Assembly: GCA_947455145.1 (NCBI GenBank)
Contig: CANGME010000004.1
Location: 62,001 to 126,000, forward strand
From: Comamonadaceae bacterium
GTDB lineage: Bacteria; Pseudomonadota; Gammaproteobacteria; Burkholderiales; Burkholderiaceae_C
Direction of reading: 5' to 3'
DNA length: 64,000 nucleotides
Shown in pieces: positions 1 through 12,100 of the stretch. The position numbers and the translations under genes were made by a program. A model generated the notes under the pieces. It did no database searches and was not told where the DNA came from. It was given only the letters and a program-made list of their open reading frames with translations. Within the stretch, counting starts at the first letter, position 1; each line of letters begins with the position of its first letter.

Positions 1-129
1 TGCAATGACCTGACCCTGATTGCCGCCATCAGCGCGTGTGAGATGGGCCTCAAACTCGCAGGCGTAAAACTGGCCGGTTCTGGCGTACAGTCTGCGATGG
101 ATTATTTCTCCAGCCACAAAGGAAACTGA
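1..129 (+). CDS. C-terminal end of a class-V PLP aminotransferase (alanine/serine-glyoxylate type), partial
   Basis: Frame 1 is open from the window edge to the TGA at 127-129 and encodes 42 residues. The tail contains an EMGLKLAGV segment followed by GSGVQSAMDY. That is the usual end of the alanine--glyoxylate / serine--glyoxylate aminotransferase family, where an EMGL..AGV helix precedes a GGVQAAMDYL tail. These PLP enzymes transfer amino groups to glyoxylate in the cytoplasm. The PLP lysine lies outside the window, so the call rests on the tail alone. The Bug receptor that follows starts 2 bases after the stop, which suggests one transcript. Confidence 0.6.
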   Translation, partial: CNDLTLIAAISACEMGLKLAGVKLAGSGVQSAMDYFSSHKGN

Positions 130-131
130 TC

Positions 132-1109
132 ATGCAACGCAGAACCTTCACCGCCGCAACTGTCGCCACCGCTGCCACTCTGGCCGCACCCCTGCTGCGC
201 GCACAAACCCTTCCCGCCGGGCCGGTGCGCATCGTTGTCGGCTTTGCCCCCGGCGGTGGCACTGACATCTTGGCCCGAGTGGTGGGTCAGAAGCTCGCAA
301 CCATGTGGAACGTCACTGTCCTGGTGGAGAACAAAGCCGGGGCCTCTGGTGTGATTGCCGCCGACTATGTGGCCAAGCAGCCCGCCGACGGCAACACGCT
401 ATTGATGGCCCACATCAATAGCCACGCCATCGCACCGGCGCTGATTGCCAAAATGAACTACAACGCGGTCACCGACTTTTCACCCATCGCAATGGTAGGC
501 ATCACCCCTAACCTGCTGATTTGCAACGAGAAGCAAACCGCACGCACCGTCAAAGACGTGGTGGAGCTGTGCAAAAAGAACCCCGGTCAAATCAGCTTTG
601 GCTCCGCTGGAAACGGCTCAGCCCAGCATCTGGCACTAGAGATGTTCAAACTAGCCGCAGGCATTGACGCTTTACACGTACCCTACAAAGGCTCTGGCCC
701 CATGCTCACCGACCTGATCGGCGGCCAGATCAACTTCAGCTTTGACACCATGACGGCGGCCACACCGCACGTGAAGAGCGGCAAGGCCATAGCGATTGCC
801 CAGACCCGCGCCAAGCGCGCCAAGAGCTACCCCAACGTGCCCACCATGATCGAGGCCGGCTTCCCCGGCTTTGAGGCCACCACTTGGTACGGCTTGGTTG
901 GCCCGGCCAAAATGCCGGCGGCCATGGTCAAGCGCATGAACGAGGACATCAACAAGGTCTTGCTCATGCCCGACGTGATGGAAAAGTTTGAGCAGTACGG
1001 CGCTGAAGACGGCGGCGGCACGCCCGAGAAATTTGCCAACTTCATTCAGACCGAGAGCGTGAAGTGGGCCAAGGTGGTGAAAGAGGCGGGCGTCAAGGTT
1101 GAAGGCTGA
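132..1109 (+). CDS. Bug/TctC-family tripartite tricarboxylate receptor (periplasmic solute-binding protein)
   Basis: A 325-residue extracytoplasmic receptor of the Bug (Bordetella uptake gene) family, normally the soluble part of TctABC-type transporters for organic acids. The N-terminus has a twin-arginine pattern (QRRTF) and a hydrophobic stretch ending near residue 25, so Tat or Sec export is likely. The mature part shows the family landmarks: PVRIVVGFAPGGGTDILAR, then VENKAGASG, then a GSAGNGSAQHLA loop, then HVPYKGSGP. A purine-rich AAAGGAAA lies just before the ATG. No TctA or TctB membrane subunits are adjacent. The following crotonase and CaiB-type genes suggest an organic acid activated as a CoA ester, which is an inference; the ligand cannot be read from sequence. 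Confidence 0.93.
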   Translation: MQRRTFTAATVATAATLAAPLLRAQTLPAGPVRIVVGFAPGGGTDILARVVGQKLATMWNVTVLVENKAGASGVIAADYVAKQPADGNTLLMAHINSHAIAPALIAKMNYNAVTDFSPIAMVGITPNLLICNEKQTARTVKDVVELCKKNPGQISFGSAGNGSAQHLALEMFKLAAGIDALHVPYKGSGPMLTDLIGGQINFSFDTMTAATPHVKSGKAIAIAQTRAKRAKSYPNVPTMIEAGFPGFEATTWYGLVGPAKMPAAMVKRMNEDINKVLLMPDVMEKFEQYGAEDGGGTPEKFANFIQTESVKWAKVVKEAGVKVEG

Positions 1110-1119
1110 GCCGTGCGCC

Positions 1120-1920
1120 ATGAGTGAAGGCGTCGTCCACCTCAGCGTTGAGGCCGGTGTGGCCTCCGTCTTATTCGACCGACCCCAGGCGCGCAACGCG
1201 ATGACATGGGCCATGTACGAGCAGCTCATGGCGATTTGCCGCGAGCTGCCCATGCGCAGCGACGTGCGCGTCATTACCTTTCGCGGTGCAGGCGGCGAGG
1301 CCTTTATTGCAGGCACCGACATTGCGCAGTTCCAAGCCTTTGGCAGCGGCGTGCAAGGCGGTGAAGACGGCGTGAACTACGAGCGCCAAATCGACGCCTG
1401 CATGGCCCTGCTAGAAGCCCTGCCTCAGCCTACCGTAGCCATTGTTGAAGGTTGGTGCGTGGGTGGCGGCTTGGCCATTGCCACAGGTTGCGACTTTCGC
1501 ATCGCCACACCCACGGCACGCTTTGGCGTGCCGATTGTCAAGACCTTGGGCAACTGTTTGTCGTTGGGCAACTTGGCCCGGTTGACAGCCGCTTGGGGCC
1601 AGCAGCGCGTCAAACGCATGTTGATGCTGGCCGAGATTTTGAACGCCGACGAGGCACTGGCCTGCGGTTATGTGCACGAGGTTTGCGCACCGGCAGATAT
1701 CGACGCGGCAGCGCAGCGTTTGTGCACCCGTTTGGCTGCGTTGGCCCCGGTAACGCAAAGTGTGAGCAAAGAGGGTTTGCGTCGCGTGGCCGCGCATGAA
1801 TTGTCAGAGGCGGAACAAAGCGGTGATGATTTGATTCGCCGGGCTTATGGCAGCGAGGATTTTCGTGAGGGCGTGACGGCTTTTGTGGCCAAGCGTGCGC
1901 CTGGGTGGAAGGGGCGTTGA
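1120..1920 (+). CDS. Enoyl-CoA hydratase/isomerase (crotonase) family protein
   Basis: A 266-residue crotonase-fold protein acting on acyl-CoA thioesters. The ATG at 1120 is preferred to an upstream TTG at 1099, which would overlap the preceding gene. Seen: the first oxyanion segment GGEAFIAGTDIAQF and the second, EGWCVGGGLAIATGCDFRIA, followed by ARFGVPIVKTLG. Canonical hydratases have Glu in GGGCE and in FGxPE; here these positions are Leu and Val/Lys. The protein may therefore be an isomerase, hydrolase, lyase or other crotonase rather than a classical hydratase. It sits between a Bug receptor and a CaiB/BaiF CoA-transferase, consistent with degradation of an acyl-CoA derived from an imported acid. 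Confidence 0.85.
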   Translation: MSEGVVHLSVEAGVASVLFDRPQARNAMTWAMYEQLMAICRELPMRSDVRVITFRGAGGEAFIAGTDIAQFQAFGSGVQGGEDGVNYERQIDACMALLEALPQPTVAIVEGWCVGGGLAIATGCDFRIATPTARFGVPIVKTLGNCLSLGNLARLTAAWGQQRVKRMLMLAEILNADEALACGYVHEVCAPADIDAAAQRLCTRLAALAPVTQSVSKEGLRRVAAHELSEAEQSGDDLIRRAYGSEDFREGVTAFVAKRAPGWKGR

Positions 1921-1954
1921 TGGTTTGCGGTATCACCATGTGTCTGGCGTCTGC

Positions 1955-1993
1955 TTCGCGGGATCAGGCCGCCGCCGCACTCTACTCCGCGAA
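1955..1993. repeat. Stem-loop candidate in the crotonase-CaiB intergenic gap
   Basis: TTCGCGG at 1955-1961 pairs exactly with CCGCGAA at 1987-1993 around a 25-base loop. A second weak hairpin (GGCGT 2011-2015 / ACGCC 2021-2025) follows. Neither has a T-run, so neither is a convincing intrinsic terminator. Nothing else is recognised in this 140-base gap. Confidence 0.3.
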
Positions 1994-2062
1994 TGTCCCC
2001 CAAGTGCCAAGGCGTACAAAACGCCAAGCGCTACGAAATTCTGAATTCATGACGGCTAGACC

Positions 2063-3304
2063 ATGACCATCCCCACAAGCACCAAGACCACACCCACCGG
2101 CCCTCTAGCAGGCCTGCGCGTACTCGAACTCACGCAAATCATGTCCGGCCCCACCTGCGGCATGCTGCTGGCCGACATGGGGGCTGACGTCATCAAGGTC
2201 GAAAAACTGCCCGGTGGTGACGACGCGCGCGGCTACCGCGACCCGCTGGTGGGCGGCGTGTCTGGGCCCTTCATGATGATGAACCGCAACAAACGCGGAC
2301 TCGCCGTCAACCTCAAACACAGCGAGGGCCGCGCTCTGCTGCTGCGCATGGTCAAAGACGCTGACGTGTTGGTGGAGAACTTTCGCGGCGGCACCATGGA
2401 CAAGCTGGGCCTGGGCTATGACGTACTCGCCCAAATTAACCCCGGCCTGATCTACTGCGCCATCACCGGATATGGCCGCACCGGGCCGTATGCCGACAAA
2501 GGCGGTTTTGATTTGATCGCGCAAGGCTTTTCCGGGCTAATGTCCGTCACAGGCGAACCAGGCCGCCCACCTGCCAAAAGCGGCAACGCTGTGTCCGACA
2601 TGAACGCGGGCATCCTCGCGGCGCTGGGTATAGTGTCGGCCTATGTGCACAAGCTTAAAACCGGCCAGGGCCAGATCGTCGATACCTCGCTGTCCGACGC
2701 TGCCTTGCAGCAGCTCTACTGGCACGCCGCCATCTTCTTTGCCACGGGTCGCTCGGCTGAACCTACCGGTTCGGCTCACATCCTCACCGCGCCCTACCAA
2801 GCCTTTGAAGCCAGCGATGGCTGGATCAACATTGGTGGCGCCAACCAAGCCAACTGGGAGCGCACGGCCGACGTGCTGGGCCACCCCGAGTGGCGCAGCG
2901 ATGCGCGCTTTGCCAGCAACAGCGACCGCATGTTGCACCGTGACGCATTGGTAACGTTGATGAACACCGTGCTGCGCCAACGCACCCGCGCCGAATGGCA
3001 AGCCGCCTTTGATGCAGCGGGTGTGCCCGCCGGGCCAGTACACACCGTAGGCGAGGCGCTCAGCCACCCGCAAACCCTGGCGCGCGGCATGGTGGTGGAG
3101 TTGAACCACCCGGTGGCTGGGCCGACCCGCGCCATCGGCTGCCCGATACATTTCTCGGCCACGCCGACCCAGGTCACTCGCCCTGCCCCTTTGCTGGGCC
3201 AGCACACGCGTGAGTTGCTGCTGGAACACGGCTACACCGCCTCTGAGATTGACGCCTTGGTCACGCAAGGCGTGGTTGAAGATGCGAGCCCACGCCCCGA
3301 ATGA
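2063..3304 (+). CDS. CaiB/BaiF family (class III) CoA-transferase
   Basis: A 413-residue family III CoA-transferase that moves CoA between carboxylic acids through an Asp-anhydride intermediate. Seen: the N-terminal GLRVLELTQIMSGPTCGMLLADMGADVIKVE segment typical of the family, then DVLVENFRGGTMDKLGLGY, then GYGRTGPYADKGGFD. Next come a SDMNAG segment carrying the expected catalytic Asp and GQIVDTSLSDAAL. The C-terminus has the usual GVPAGPV loop. Length is normal. The stop overlaps the start of the next gene in an ATGA junction, implying translational coupling to the Tgl-like protein. The acid substrate is unknown. Confidence 0.92.
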   Translation: MTIPTSTKTTPTGPLAGLRVLELTQIMSGPTCGMLLADMGADVIKVEKLPGGDDARGYRDPLVGGVSGPFMMMNRNKRGLAVNLKHSEGRALLLRMVKDADVLVENFRGGTMDKLGLGYDVLAQINPGLIYCAITGYGRTGPYADKGGFDLIAQGFSGLMSVTGEPGRPPAKSGNAVSDMNAGILAALGIVSAYVHKLKTGQGQIVDTSLSDAALQQLYWHAAIFFATGRSAEPTGSAHILTAPYQAFEASDGWINIGGANQANWERTADVLGHPEWRSDARFASNSDRMLHRDALVTLMNTVLRQRTRAEWQAAFDAAGVPAGPVHTVGEALSHPQTLARGMVVELNHPVAGPTRAIGCPIHFSATPTQVTRPAPLLGQHTRELLLEHGYTASEIDALVTQGVVEDASPRPE

Positions 3305-4485
3305 GCGCTACAAAAGCCATCATCAGCGACACCGTCAAGCCGGCTGGGACCTTGTGTCGTGGCATTTTGGTGCGTGGCCCAGTCCACCCCAATGTCGCGG
3401 ACATGGCACAAGCGGCTTGCCACACGGTGCTCACCCAGCTTGAAGCCCTGGCCCTCGCGCCGCATGTGAGCGCCCAAAGCGGCACAGACGTGCGTGGCCC
3501 CTGGCTGCGCCTCAAACTCAAAGCCTCAGCACTTGAACATTGGGCACCGGGTTTTGACACCTTGGGTCTGTGTGAGACGCTCAGCCTGGACACCGAGAAC
3601 CAAGCGCTTGACCTGCGACTTGAAATCCTCGTGGCCATGCTCATGGGGCCGGTCACCTTTGAGTTCCCCAGTGTGGATGAGCTGGTGTCCGCCGTGCGCA
3701 TTCGCCAGTACATCGTGCAGGGCGCACGCAAAACCACCCTGGCCTTTCACACCAGCGAGGCCGAACGCCCCGCCGACTGCTGGACTTACGACGAAGAACG
3801 CGGCTTCACCGTTTTGCCCGGCGTGAGCCTGATTGCTGCGCTCACCAAGGCCACCCAGCCCGAGCTGTCAGGCATGCCCTACTCATTCTCTTGCTACCGA
3901 GCGACAGAGTACGTCACGCTTTTGGGCATTGCCCAGGAGCTGGCGCAGAGCAACCCCGAGCTACTCACCGAACTGCAAACGCTGTGGGGCCAGCGCGCCA
4001 TCCAATCCGGCGAGTTCCATGACGTGTTTTTACGTGAGCAGGGCTCCATGAACCGCCCCCTGCCCCCGCGTTACTTTGTGCCGGGTGAGCGCACCTGGTT
4101 TCGCAACCCGGACGAGGCCTCGGCCAACGCCTCGGGCTACGAAGGCTCTTGGGTCATGTACCTGGGCGGTGGCCTGTTCACCAACTTCTGGAAGCAGGGC
4201 CAGCCCTACACGCTTTTGAGCAAATGCTTGGAGATCTACCACTGGCGTCACGCGGTGTATTTCGACGCGCAAGGCGATGAGCGCATGGATGAGGACAAGG
4301 TGGAAGCCCTGGTTGCAGCCACCCTCAAGCAGCCCGATGAAGTCGCCCGCATCCTGGCCCTGATGGAGCGCTACCGCGAGCCGCGCGGCGTGTACACGGA
4401 TGCGGGTGGCTGCATCGACACCACACGCGAGTTCGCCCGCTGGGTACGGCCTGAGACCGCTGATTTGATCTTGCCCAAGGCGTGA
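3301..4485 (+). CDS. Tgl-like (bacillary protein-glutamine gamma-glutamyltransferase-type) protein with altered active site
   Basis: A 394-residue cytoplasmic-looking protein with no signal peptide. From memory, residues 115-300 resemble the 245-residue Bacillus spore-coat transglutaminase Tgl. VTFEFPSVDELV (119-130) corresponds to the VQFDYHSIAEL region, and YSFSCYRAT (194-202) to the YAFECAT block holding catalytic Cys116. PGERTWFRNPD (261-271) and GYEGSWVMYLGG (279-290) correspond to the GDCLYFKNPE and WRGENVILLG blocks. By this alignment Cys198 is kept. Tgl Glu115 becomes Ser197, Glu187 becomes Ser283, and His200 falls on Asn295/Phe296. The extra N- and C-terminal regions are unrecognised. 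The start overlaps the caiB-type stop (ATGA). Function is not assigned; a papain-fold acyl-transfer role is possible. Confidence 0.5.
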   Translation: MSATKAIISDTVKPAGTLCRGILVRGPVHPNVADMAQAACHTVLTQLEALALAPHVSAQSGTDVRGPWLRLKLKASALEHWAPGFDTLGLCETLSLDTENQALDLRLEILVAMLMGPVTFEFPSVDELVSAVRIRQYIVQGARKTTLAFHTSEAERPADCWTYDEERGFTVLPGVSLIAALTKATQPELSGMPYSFSCYRATEYVTLLGIAQELAQSNPELLTELQTLWGQRAIQSGEFHDVFLREQGSMNRPLPPRYFVPGERTWFRNPDEASANASGYEGSWVMYLGGGLFTNFWKQGQPYTLLSKCLEIYHWRHAVYFDAQGDERMDEDKVEALVAATLKQPDEVARILALMERYREPRGVYTDAGGCIDTTREFARWVRPETADLILPKA

Positions 4486-4515
4486 CGAGACTCCCATGAC
4501 GGCGCTTCACCGGCC

Positions 4516-5616
4516 ATGACCGCCAAGGCCCGCCAACTCCCAATTGATGCGCTCAAGGTGATTGCCTCGCAGCTCATCGTGCTACACCACTTCAGCGCCT
4601 ACGGACCCTTGGCCGACACCCTGAGCCAGACCGCACCCGTGCTGATGGGCTGGCTGTACGACTACGCCCGCATGGCAGTGCAGGTGTTTCTGGTGGTGGG
4701 GGGGTATTTGGCTGCGGCCAGTCTGGCACCGGGCAGCAAACTCAAACACCATCACTCCCCTGTGCAAGCGGTGCTCAAACGCTACCGGCGTCTCGTCTTG
4801 CCCTGCTTGGCGGCACTGGTGCTGGCCGTGGCCAGCGCGGCCTTGGCTCGACAGTTTTTAAGTGACGACTTTGTTCCAACCGCCCCCACCTGGGCGCAAA
4901 GCCTAGCCCATGTTTTTCTGCTGCAAGGGTTGCTGGGCAAAGAAGCCCTGACCGCTGGGGTGTGGTACGTGGCGATTGACTTTCAACTCTTTGTGCTGAT
5001 GACGCTTTTGATGTGGCTGGGTCAGCGTCGGCATCGCACGGCCAACGCCGATCAATCCATCGGCCCCGGCCTAGCGCAAACCGTCATGCTCGGTCTGGTC
5101 GTGAGCCTGATGTTGGCATCGCTGTTTTTCTTCAACCGCGACCCGGCTTGGGACAACTGGGCGATTTACTTCTTCGGCGCATACGGCATGGGCGCCACCG
5201 CATTTTGGGCCGGTGGATCGCGCCGACCCGCGCTCTACTTGAGCCTATTGGCGATCACGGGTGGGTTGGCACTGGCATTGGAGTTTCGCGAGCGCATCGT
5301 CTTGGCTCTGGGCGTGGCCTTGTTGCTGGGGCTGTGGCACTGGGGCCGTTCCACACCCGCCTGGCGACACGCAACGCGCCTTAAAGCCCTGGCCCTACCG
5401 TCCTTTGCGCCACGCCTGCTGCACCAACTCGGGCAATCCTCCTACGCCCTGTTCCTGGTGCACTTCCCCGTGCTGATGTTGGGCAATGCCGTGTTTACCA
5501 AACTGGAGCTGAGCGGCCCTGTATCCGCAGCCTGGGTCATGCTCATTTGCTGGGCCACCAGTGTGGCGCTGGCGCAGGTGTTTGAACGTTGGGTTGAAGT
5601 GCCGCTGGCACGATAG
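4516..5616 (+). CDS. Acyltransferase family 3 membrane protein
   Basis: A 366-residue integral membrane protein with about ten hydrophobic segments. The N-terminus (LPIDALKVIASQLIVLHHF) matches the opening block of acyltransferase family 3 (OafA/YrhL type), including a conserved His within the first transmembrane helix. Later segments such as QVFLVVGGYLAAASL and SSYALFLVHFPVLML also fit. Family members O-acetylate or O-acylate sugars, antibiotics or peptidoglycan using acyl-CoA. No SGNH domain is appended. It lies 30 bases after the Tgl-like gene on the same strand and may be co-transcribed. The acceptor is unknown. Confidence 0.85.
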   Translation: MTAKARQLPIDALKVIASQLIVLHHFSAYGPLADTLSQTAPVLMGWLYDYARMAVQVFLVVGGYLAAASLAPGSKLKHHHSPVQAVLKRYRRLVLPCLAALVLAVASAALARQFLSDDFVPTAPTWAQSLAHVFLLQGLLGKEALTAGVWYVAIDFQLFVLMTLLMWLGQRRHRTANADQSIGPGLAQTVMLGLVVSLMLASLFFFNRDPAWDNWAIYFFGAYGMGATAFWAGGSRRPALYLSLLAITGGLALALEFRERIVLALGVALLLGLWHWGRSTPAWRHATRLKALALPSFAPRLLHQLGQSSYALFLVHFPVLMLGNAVFTKLELSGPVSAAWVMLICWATSVALAQVFERWVEVPLAR

Positions 5617-5629
5617 TCGTAGCGCGGCG

Positions 5630-6010
5630 TCAGACCAGACGAACAATCTGGTTCAGGCACGCACACACTTGGTCAAACAAACCCACATCCAAAGTACCCA
5701 GCGGGTGCGGCTTGGCCGCACGCAAACGCCAATCAAAAGATTTGGGCTGGTGACAAAGGATATAGCTGGTCAAAGCAGCTTTGCGGCCCTGAGCTTGACC
5801 CACGGCGACCGCAAACGGGTTGTCGGCGTTGTAGGCAGCCGTCGTCATGGGCAGACCGATCACCAACGAGGTCTTCTCGTTAAAGGCGCGGGGTGAGAGC
5901 ACTAAAAAGGGGTGAACATCGCGCATTTCACGACCCACCTGAGGGTTGCAGTCAATCCAGATCACGTCTTGGCGATCTGGCACCCACGTCGCGCTTTTTT
6001 TCGTTACCAC
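5630..6010 (-). CDS. mazF: MazF/PemK-family endoribonuclease toxin
   Basis: A 126-residue toxin of the MazF/PemK family, an mRNA interferase that cleaves single-stranded RNA. Seen: an N-terminal PDRQDVIWIDCNPQVGREM strand-loop region, then HPFLVLSPRAFNEKTSLVIGLPMTT, the typical RP/LSP..FN segment preceding the conserved Thr pair. A C-terminal GTLD...FDQV helix follows. The GTG start at 6008-6010 overlaps the antitoxin gene by 7 bases, the usual coupled order with the antitoxin first. Length and motifs look intact, so the toxin is probably functional. Confidence 0.88.
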   Translation of the reverse strand: MVTKKSATWVPDRQDVIWIDCNPQVGREMRDVHPFLVLSPRAFNEKTSLVIGLPMTTAAYNADNPFAVAVGQAQGRKAALTSYILCHQPKSFDWRLRAAKPHPLGTLDVGLFDQVCACLNQIVRLV

Positions 6011-6255
6011 CGCTCAGCACCGACGGGGGTCGCAGCCATGACCTCTCCCCCATGGCGTACAGGATCAAACAGGGCCAGCCGCTGCGCCAGCGTCAAAGCC
6101 GCATCCGCGACCGGCGTGATGATGACCTGATCACCCTCCACCGTCACCCGCACCCGCTGGTGCACATGCAGCTTGGCCTCACGGGCCACAGCCGCAGGCA
6201 AACGCACGCCGAGGTTGTTGCCCCATTGCTTGATGTCGAGAACGGCTTCGGTCAT
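6004..6255 (-). CDS. mazE: MazE-family antitoxin (AbrB-type DNA-binding fold)
   Basis: An 83-residue antitoxin. The N-terminal segment DIKQWGNNLGVRLPAAVAREAKLHVHQRVRV is the swapped-hairpin SpoVT/AbrB DNA-binding domain of MazE proteins (W-G-N-[ST/N]-xG-[VI]-R[IL]P). The C-terminal 35 residues would wrap the toxin. It begins the mazEF operon, 18 bases downstream of a palindrome suited to autorepression. The toxin start lies inside the end of this gene. Confidence 0.9.
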   Translation of the reverse strand: MTEAVLDIKQWGNNLGVRLPAAVAREAKLHVHQRVRVTVEGDQVIITPVADAALTLAQRLALFDPVRHGGEVMAATPVGAERW

Positions 6256-6272
6256 GTGTGTCTTTTGGAATT

Positions 6273-6296
6273 AAAGTTTATACAAGTTTAAACTTT
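6273..6296. promoter_or_regulatory. Putative MazE operator/promoter palindrome
   Basis: AAAGTTTA at 6273-6280 and TAAACTTT at 6289-6296 are perfect inverted arms, and a nested AAGTTTAAACTT palindrome occupies 6285-6296. The block is AT-rich and lies 18 bases upstream of the mazE ATG. On the minus strand it holds TATAAA, which could serve as a -10. MazE/MazEF complexes are known to repress their own promoter; binding here is inferred. Confidence 0.5.
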
Positions 6297-6341
6297 GCAG
6301 TCCATCCCGTCAAATGCGCTGCATCAGCGCACGCAAGACGC

Positions 6342-9011
<2,670 letters not shown>

Positions 9012-9037
9012 ATTTTTTGTGCGGGATTTAGCCATTG

Positions 9038-9043
9038 ATTATA
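9038..9043 (-). promoter_or_regulatory. Probable -10 box of the alaS promoter
   Basis: A perfect TATAAT on the minus strand ends 26 bases before the alaS ATG at 9011. No good -35 hexamer is visible at the usual spacing. It supports the downstream start for alaS. Confidence 0.4.
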
Positions 9044-9108
9044 GATTTTCAACTAGCGCGGCGGTACTATGACTGGAGTAGCTTACTAATCCACCCGAGT
9101 CCTGAACA

Positions 9109-12100
9109 ATGCGAGCGCCTCTACTTCCCGCAGATGAAACCCAACGACTTGCTAGCTTAATTGGCCTAGGCGTTCTTGGCACGCGGCCAGAGGAGCGTTT
9201 TGACCGCATTACCCGCTTGGCGGCAGGGGTTTTGGATATGCCGATCGCGCTAGTCTCTCTGGTGGACGCGGACCGGCAGTGGTTCAAATCTAGTTACGGT
9301 CTTGACGTCACTCAAACCTCTCGTGATATCTCTTTCTGCGGCCATGCCATTCTGGGTGACGCGTTCTTTATCGTTCCCGACACCCATGCCGACTCGCGTT
9401 TTTCAGACAACCCTTTGGTCACGAGTGGGCCGCTATTACGGTTTTACGCAGCGCGTCCGCTTAAATCAATTGATGGTCATTCCGTTGGTACTTTATGCGT
9501 AATGGACAATAAACCTCGGATGCTAACCCCTACTCAGTTGGCACTGTTGGAGGATTTGGGCTGCATTGCCGAAATAGAACTAAACAGTCACGCTAATGCA
9601 GCCGCTTTGTTAATGAGTGAAGAGCGAATGAAACTGGCCGTGAATACTGCACGAGTCGGAATTTGGGAGAAGGATCTACTACGCCAAACTCTTGTCTGGG
9701 ACGACACCATGTATGCCCTGTTTGGCACAAGTCGAGAGAGATTTCCTAACGCGCTTGATGCCTGGAATTTTTGTTTACACCCACAAGATGCAAGCATCCC
9801 AACAGCTGCTTTAGAAGCTACTCTTCTTAGCAATCAAGCTTACACACCTGAATTTCGCATCATTTGGCCCAACGGCGAAGTTCACACTCTCAAGTCCAAT
9901 GCACGACTAGTGCAAAACCGAGCTGACAATTCGACCTACATGGTCGGCACAAACTGGGATATCACAGAGGCTAAACGTCGAGAGCGAAATCTCGATTTTT
10001 TAGGTGATCTTCAAAAATCATGTTCTCTTCTTCACAGCAGCGCTGAGATCATGCAGATGGCCAGCGAACGCATCGTCCAGCACTTACGGCTGAATCACTG
10101 CCTGCTTGTGGAACTTAACCCTTCAGCCAACCAGATCACCATCATTCACGATGAAATTTCATCTGATTTATCTAAATTGACAGGTGTACTCCCTCTATCT
10201 GAATTCCGCACAGAGTCAGAGTTGCGAGATTTGGCCGATGGCAAAACACTGGTGTCTTATGACGCACTTGAGGATCCACGTTCTCTCGAAGAGATGCAGC
10301 GCCTAAAGAAACGGGGGGTTCGCGCTTTACTGAATGCACCGTATGTAAAAGATGGGCTCCTGAAATTTGTTCTCACTGCTAGCCATAGCGAGCCCTATGA
10401 CTGGCCTGCTGAAGATATTACTCTCCTCAGTGACCTGGCGGCTCGAATTTTCCCTAGGCTCGAACAGGCTCGGAGCGAAGAGGCTTTGAACGAGAGCGAA
10501 GAACGCATGCGCCTAGCCGCTGACGCAGCACGCTTTGGCATGTATGACCGTAACATGATCACTGGAAGTTTTCATATTTCTGCTCGGCTTAAACAAATGC
10601 TTGGCTACCCAAGCGAGGCCGAAGTCGACCACCCCCAAGTGATGTCCCACATGCACCCCGAGGACGTCGAAATCGGAATCATCGCCTTCAACCGAGCCTG
10701 CGAAGCGGGAAACGATGGGCAAATTCACGTAGAGCAACGCATCGTGCAGTGCGATAGTGAAGTTCGATGGATCGCAACAGTGGGCCGCATATTTTTTGAA
10801 CAGGGAAAACCCTCGCGCTCTTTGGGGTTTTGGGTGGACATCACCGACCGAAAAAAAATTGAAATTGCACTGCGAGAAAGTGAGTTGAAGCAAAAAATAG
10901 CCCTTAAAACAGCTGAGGCCGCCAACCAAGCTAAGAGCGAATTTCTAGCTACCATGAGCCACGAGATGCGAACGCCACTCAACGGCATGTTGGGTATGGT
11001 GGAACTGCTTCTAACCGAACATTTGACGCCTCAGCAACGCGAGTTAGCCGAGTTGGCTGACTCAAGTGCCAAATCACTTTTGGGTCTCATCAACGATCTG
11101 CTCGACATTGGCAAGATCGAAGCCGGTCAACTGGATATCGAACGCATCCGCTTTAGCCTAGACGACTTACTAGACGAGCTAAGTAACTTGTACAGACTAC
11201 GCGGGCGGGAAAAGGGGCTCGCTTTTAGTATCCAAAGATCATCCAACATCCCTAGTCACTTGGTTGGTGACCCTGCCCGTTTACGACAAATCTTGAACAA
11301 CCTGCTGTCCAATGCTCTTAAGTTCACGCATCAAGGCACATTTGGTTTGCTCGTTGAGCGACTAGGCCGACGAGACAGTGATTTATCAGGCCCAAGTACC
11401 AGCCTACGCTTTTCTGTACATGACAGCGGCATTGGCATCGCACACGAGGTGCAGCACAAATTATTCACTCGCTTCACTCAGGCAGACAGTTCGACCACCC
11501 GGAAATTCGGTGGAAGCGGTTTGGGCTTGGCAATTGTCAAACAATTGTGCGAACACTTAGGTGGTCATGTTGAACTCAGCAGCACGCTTGGCCAAGGCAG
11601 TATTTTCTGCTGTGAGTTGCAATTCATCAATGACGATCAAGTATTGGCCGAAGCCAATTCCACCACAAAAACATCGCCTTTCGTAAATGATCGCAGATCA
11701 GTCCCTGATCGCAGATCAGTCGCGACTCACATTAAGACTTCGATAGCAGATAAATCAAAAAAGATTTTGATTGCGGAAGACAACCCAATCAACCAGATCG
11801 TCGCCGAAGCTCTACTCCAAAAAATTGGCTACACGCAAGTCACCTTAGTTGAAAATGGACAAGAGGCAGTGAACGCCGTTCGCAACTGTGACTATGACGC
11901 GATTTTGATGGATTGCCGTATGCCCGTGCTTGACGGTTACGAAGCCACAAAAAAAATCAGAGCGCTGGGCTATCACTTGCCCATCATCGCAATGACCGCT
12001 AATGCCGGGCCAACCGACCTGGAAAAATGCCTAAATGTAGGCATGAACGACTTCCTATCAAAACCCTTCAACGCCACCACGTTGAATCAGACTCTGACGC

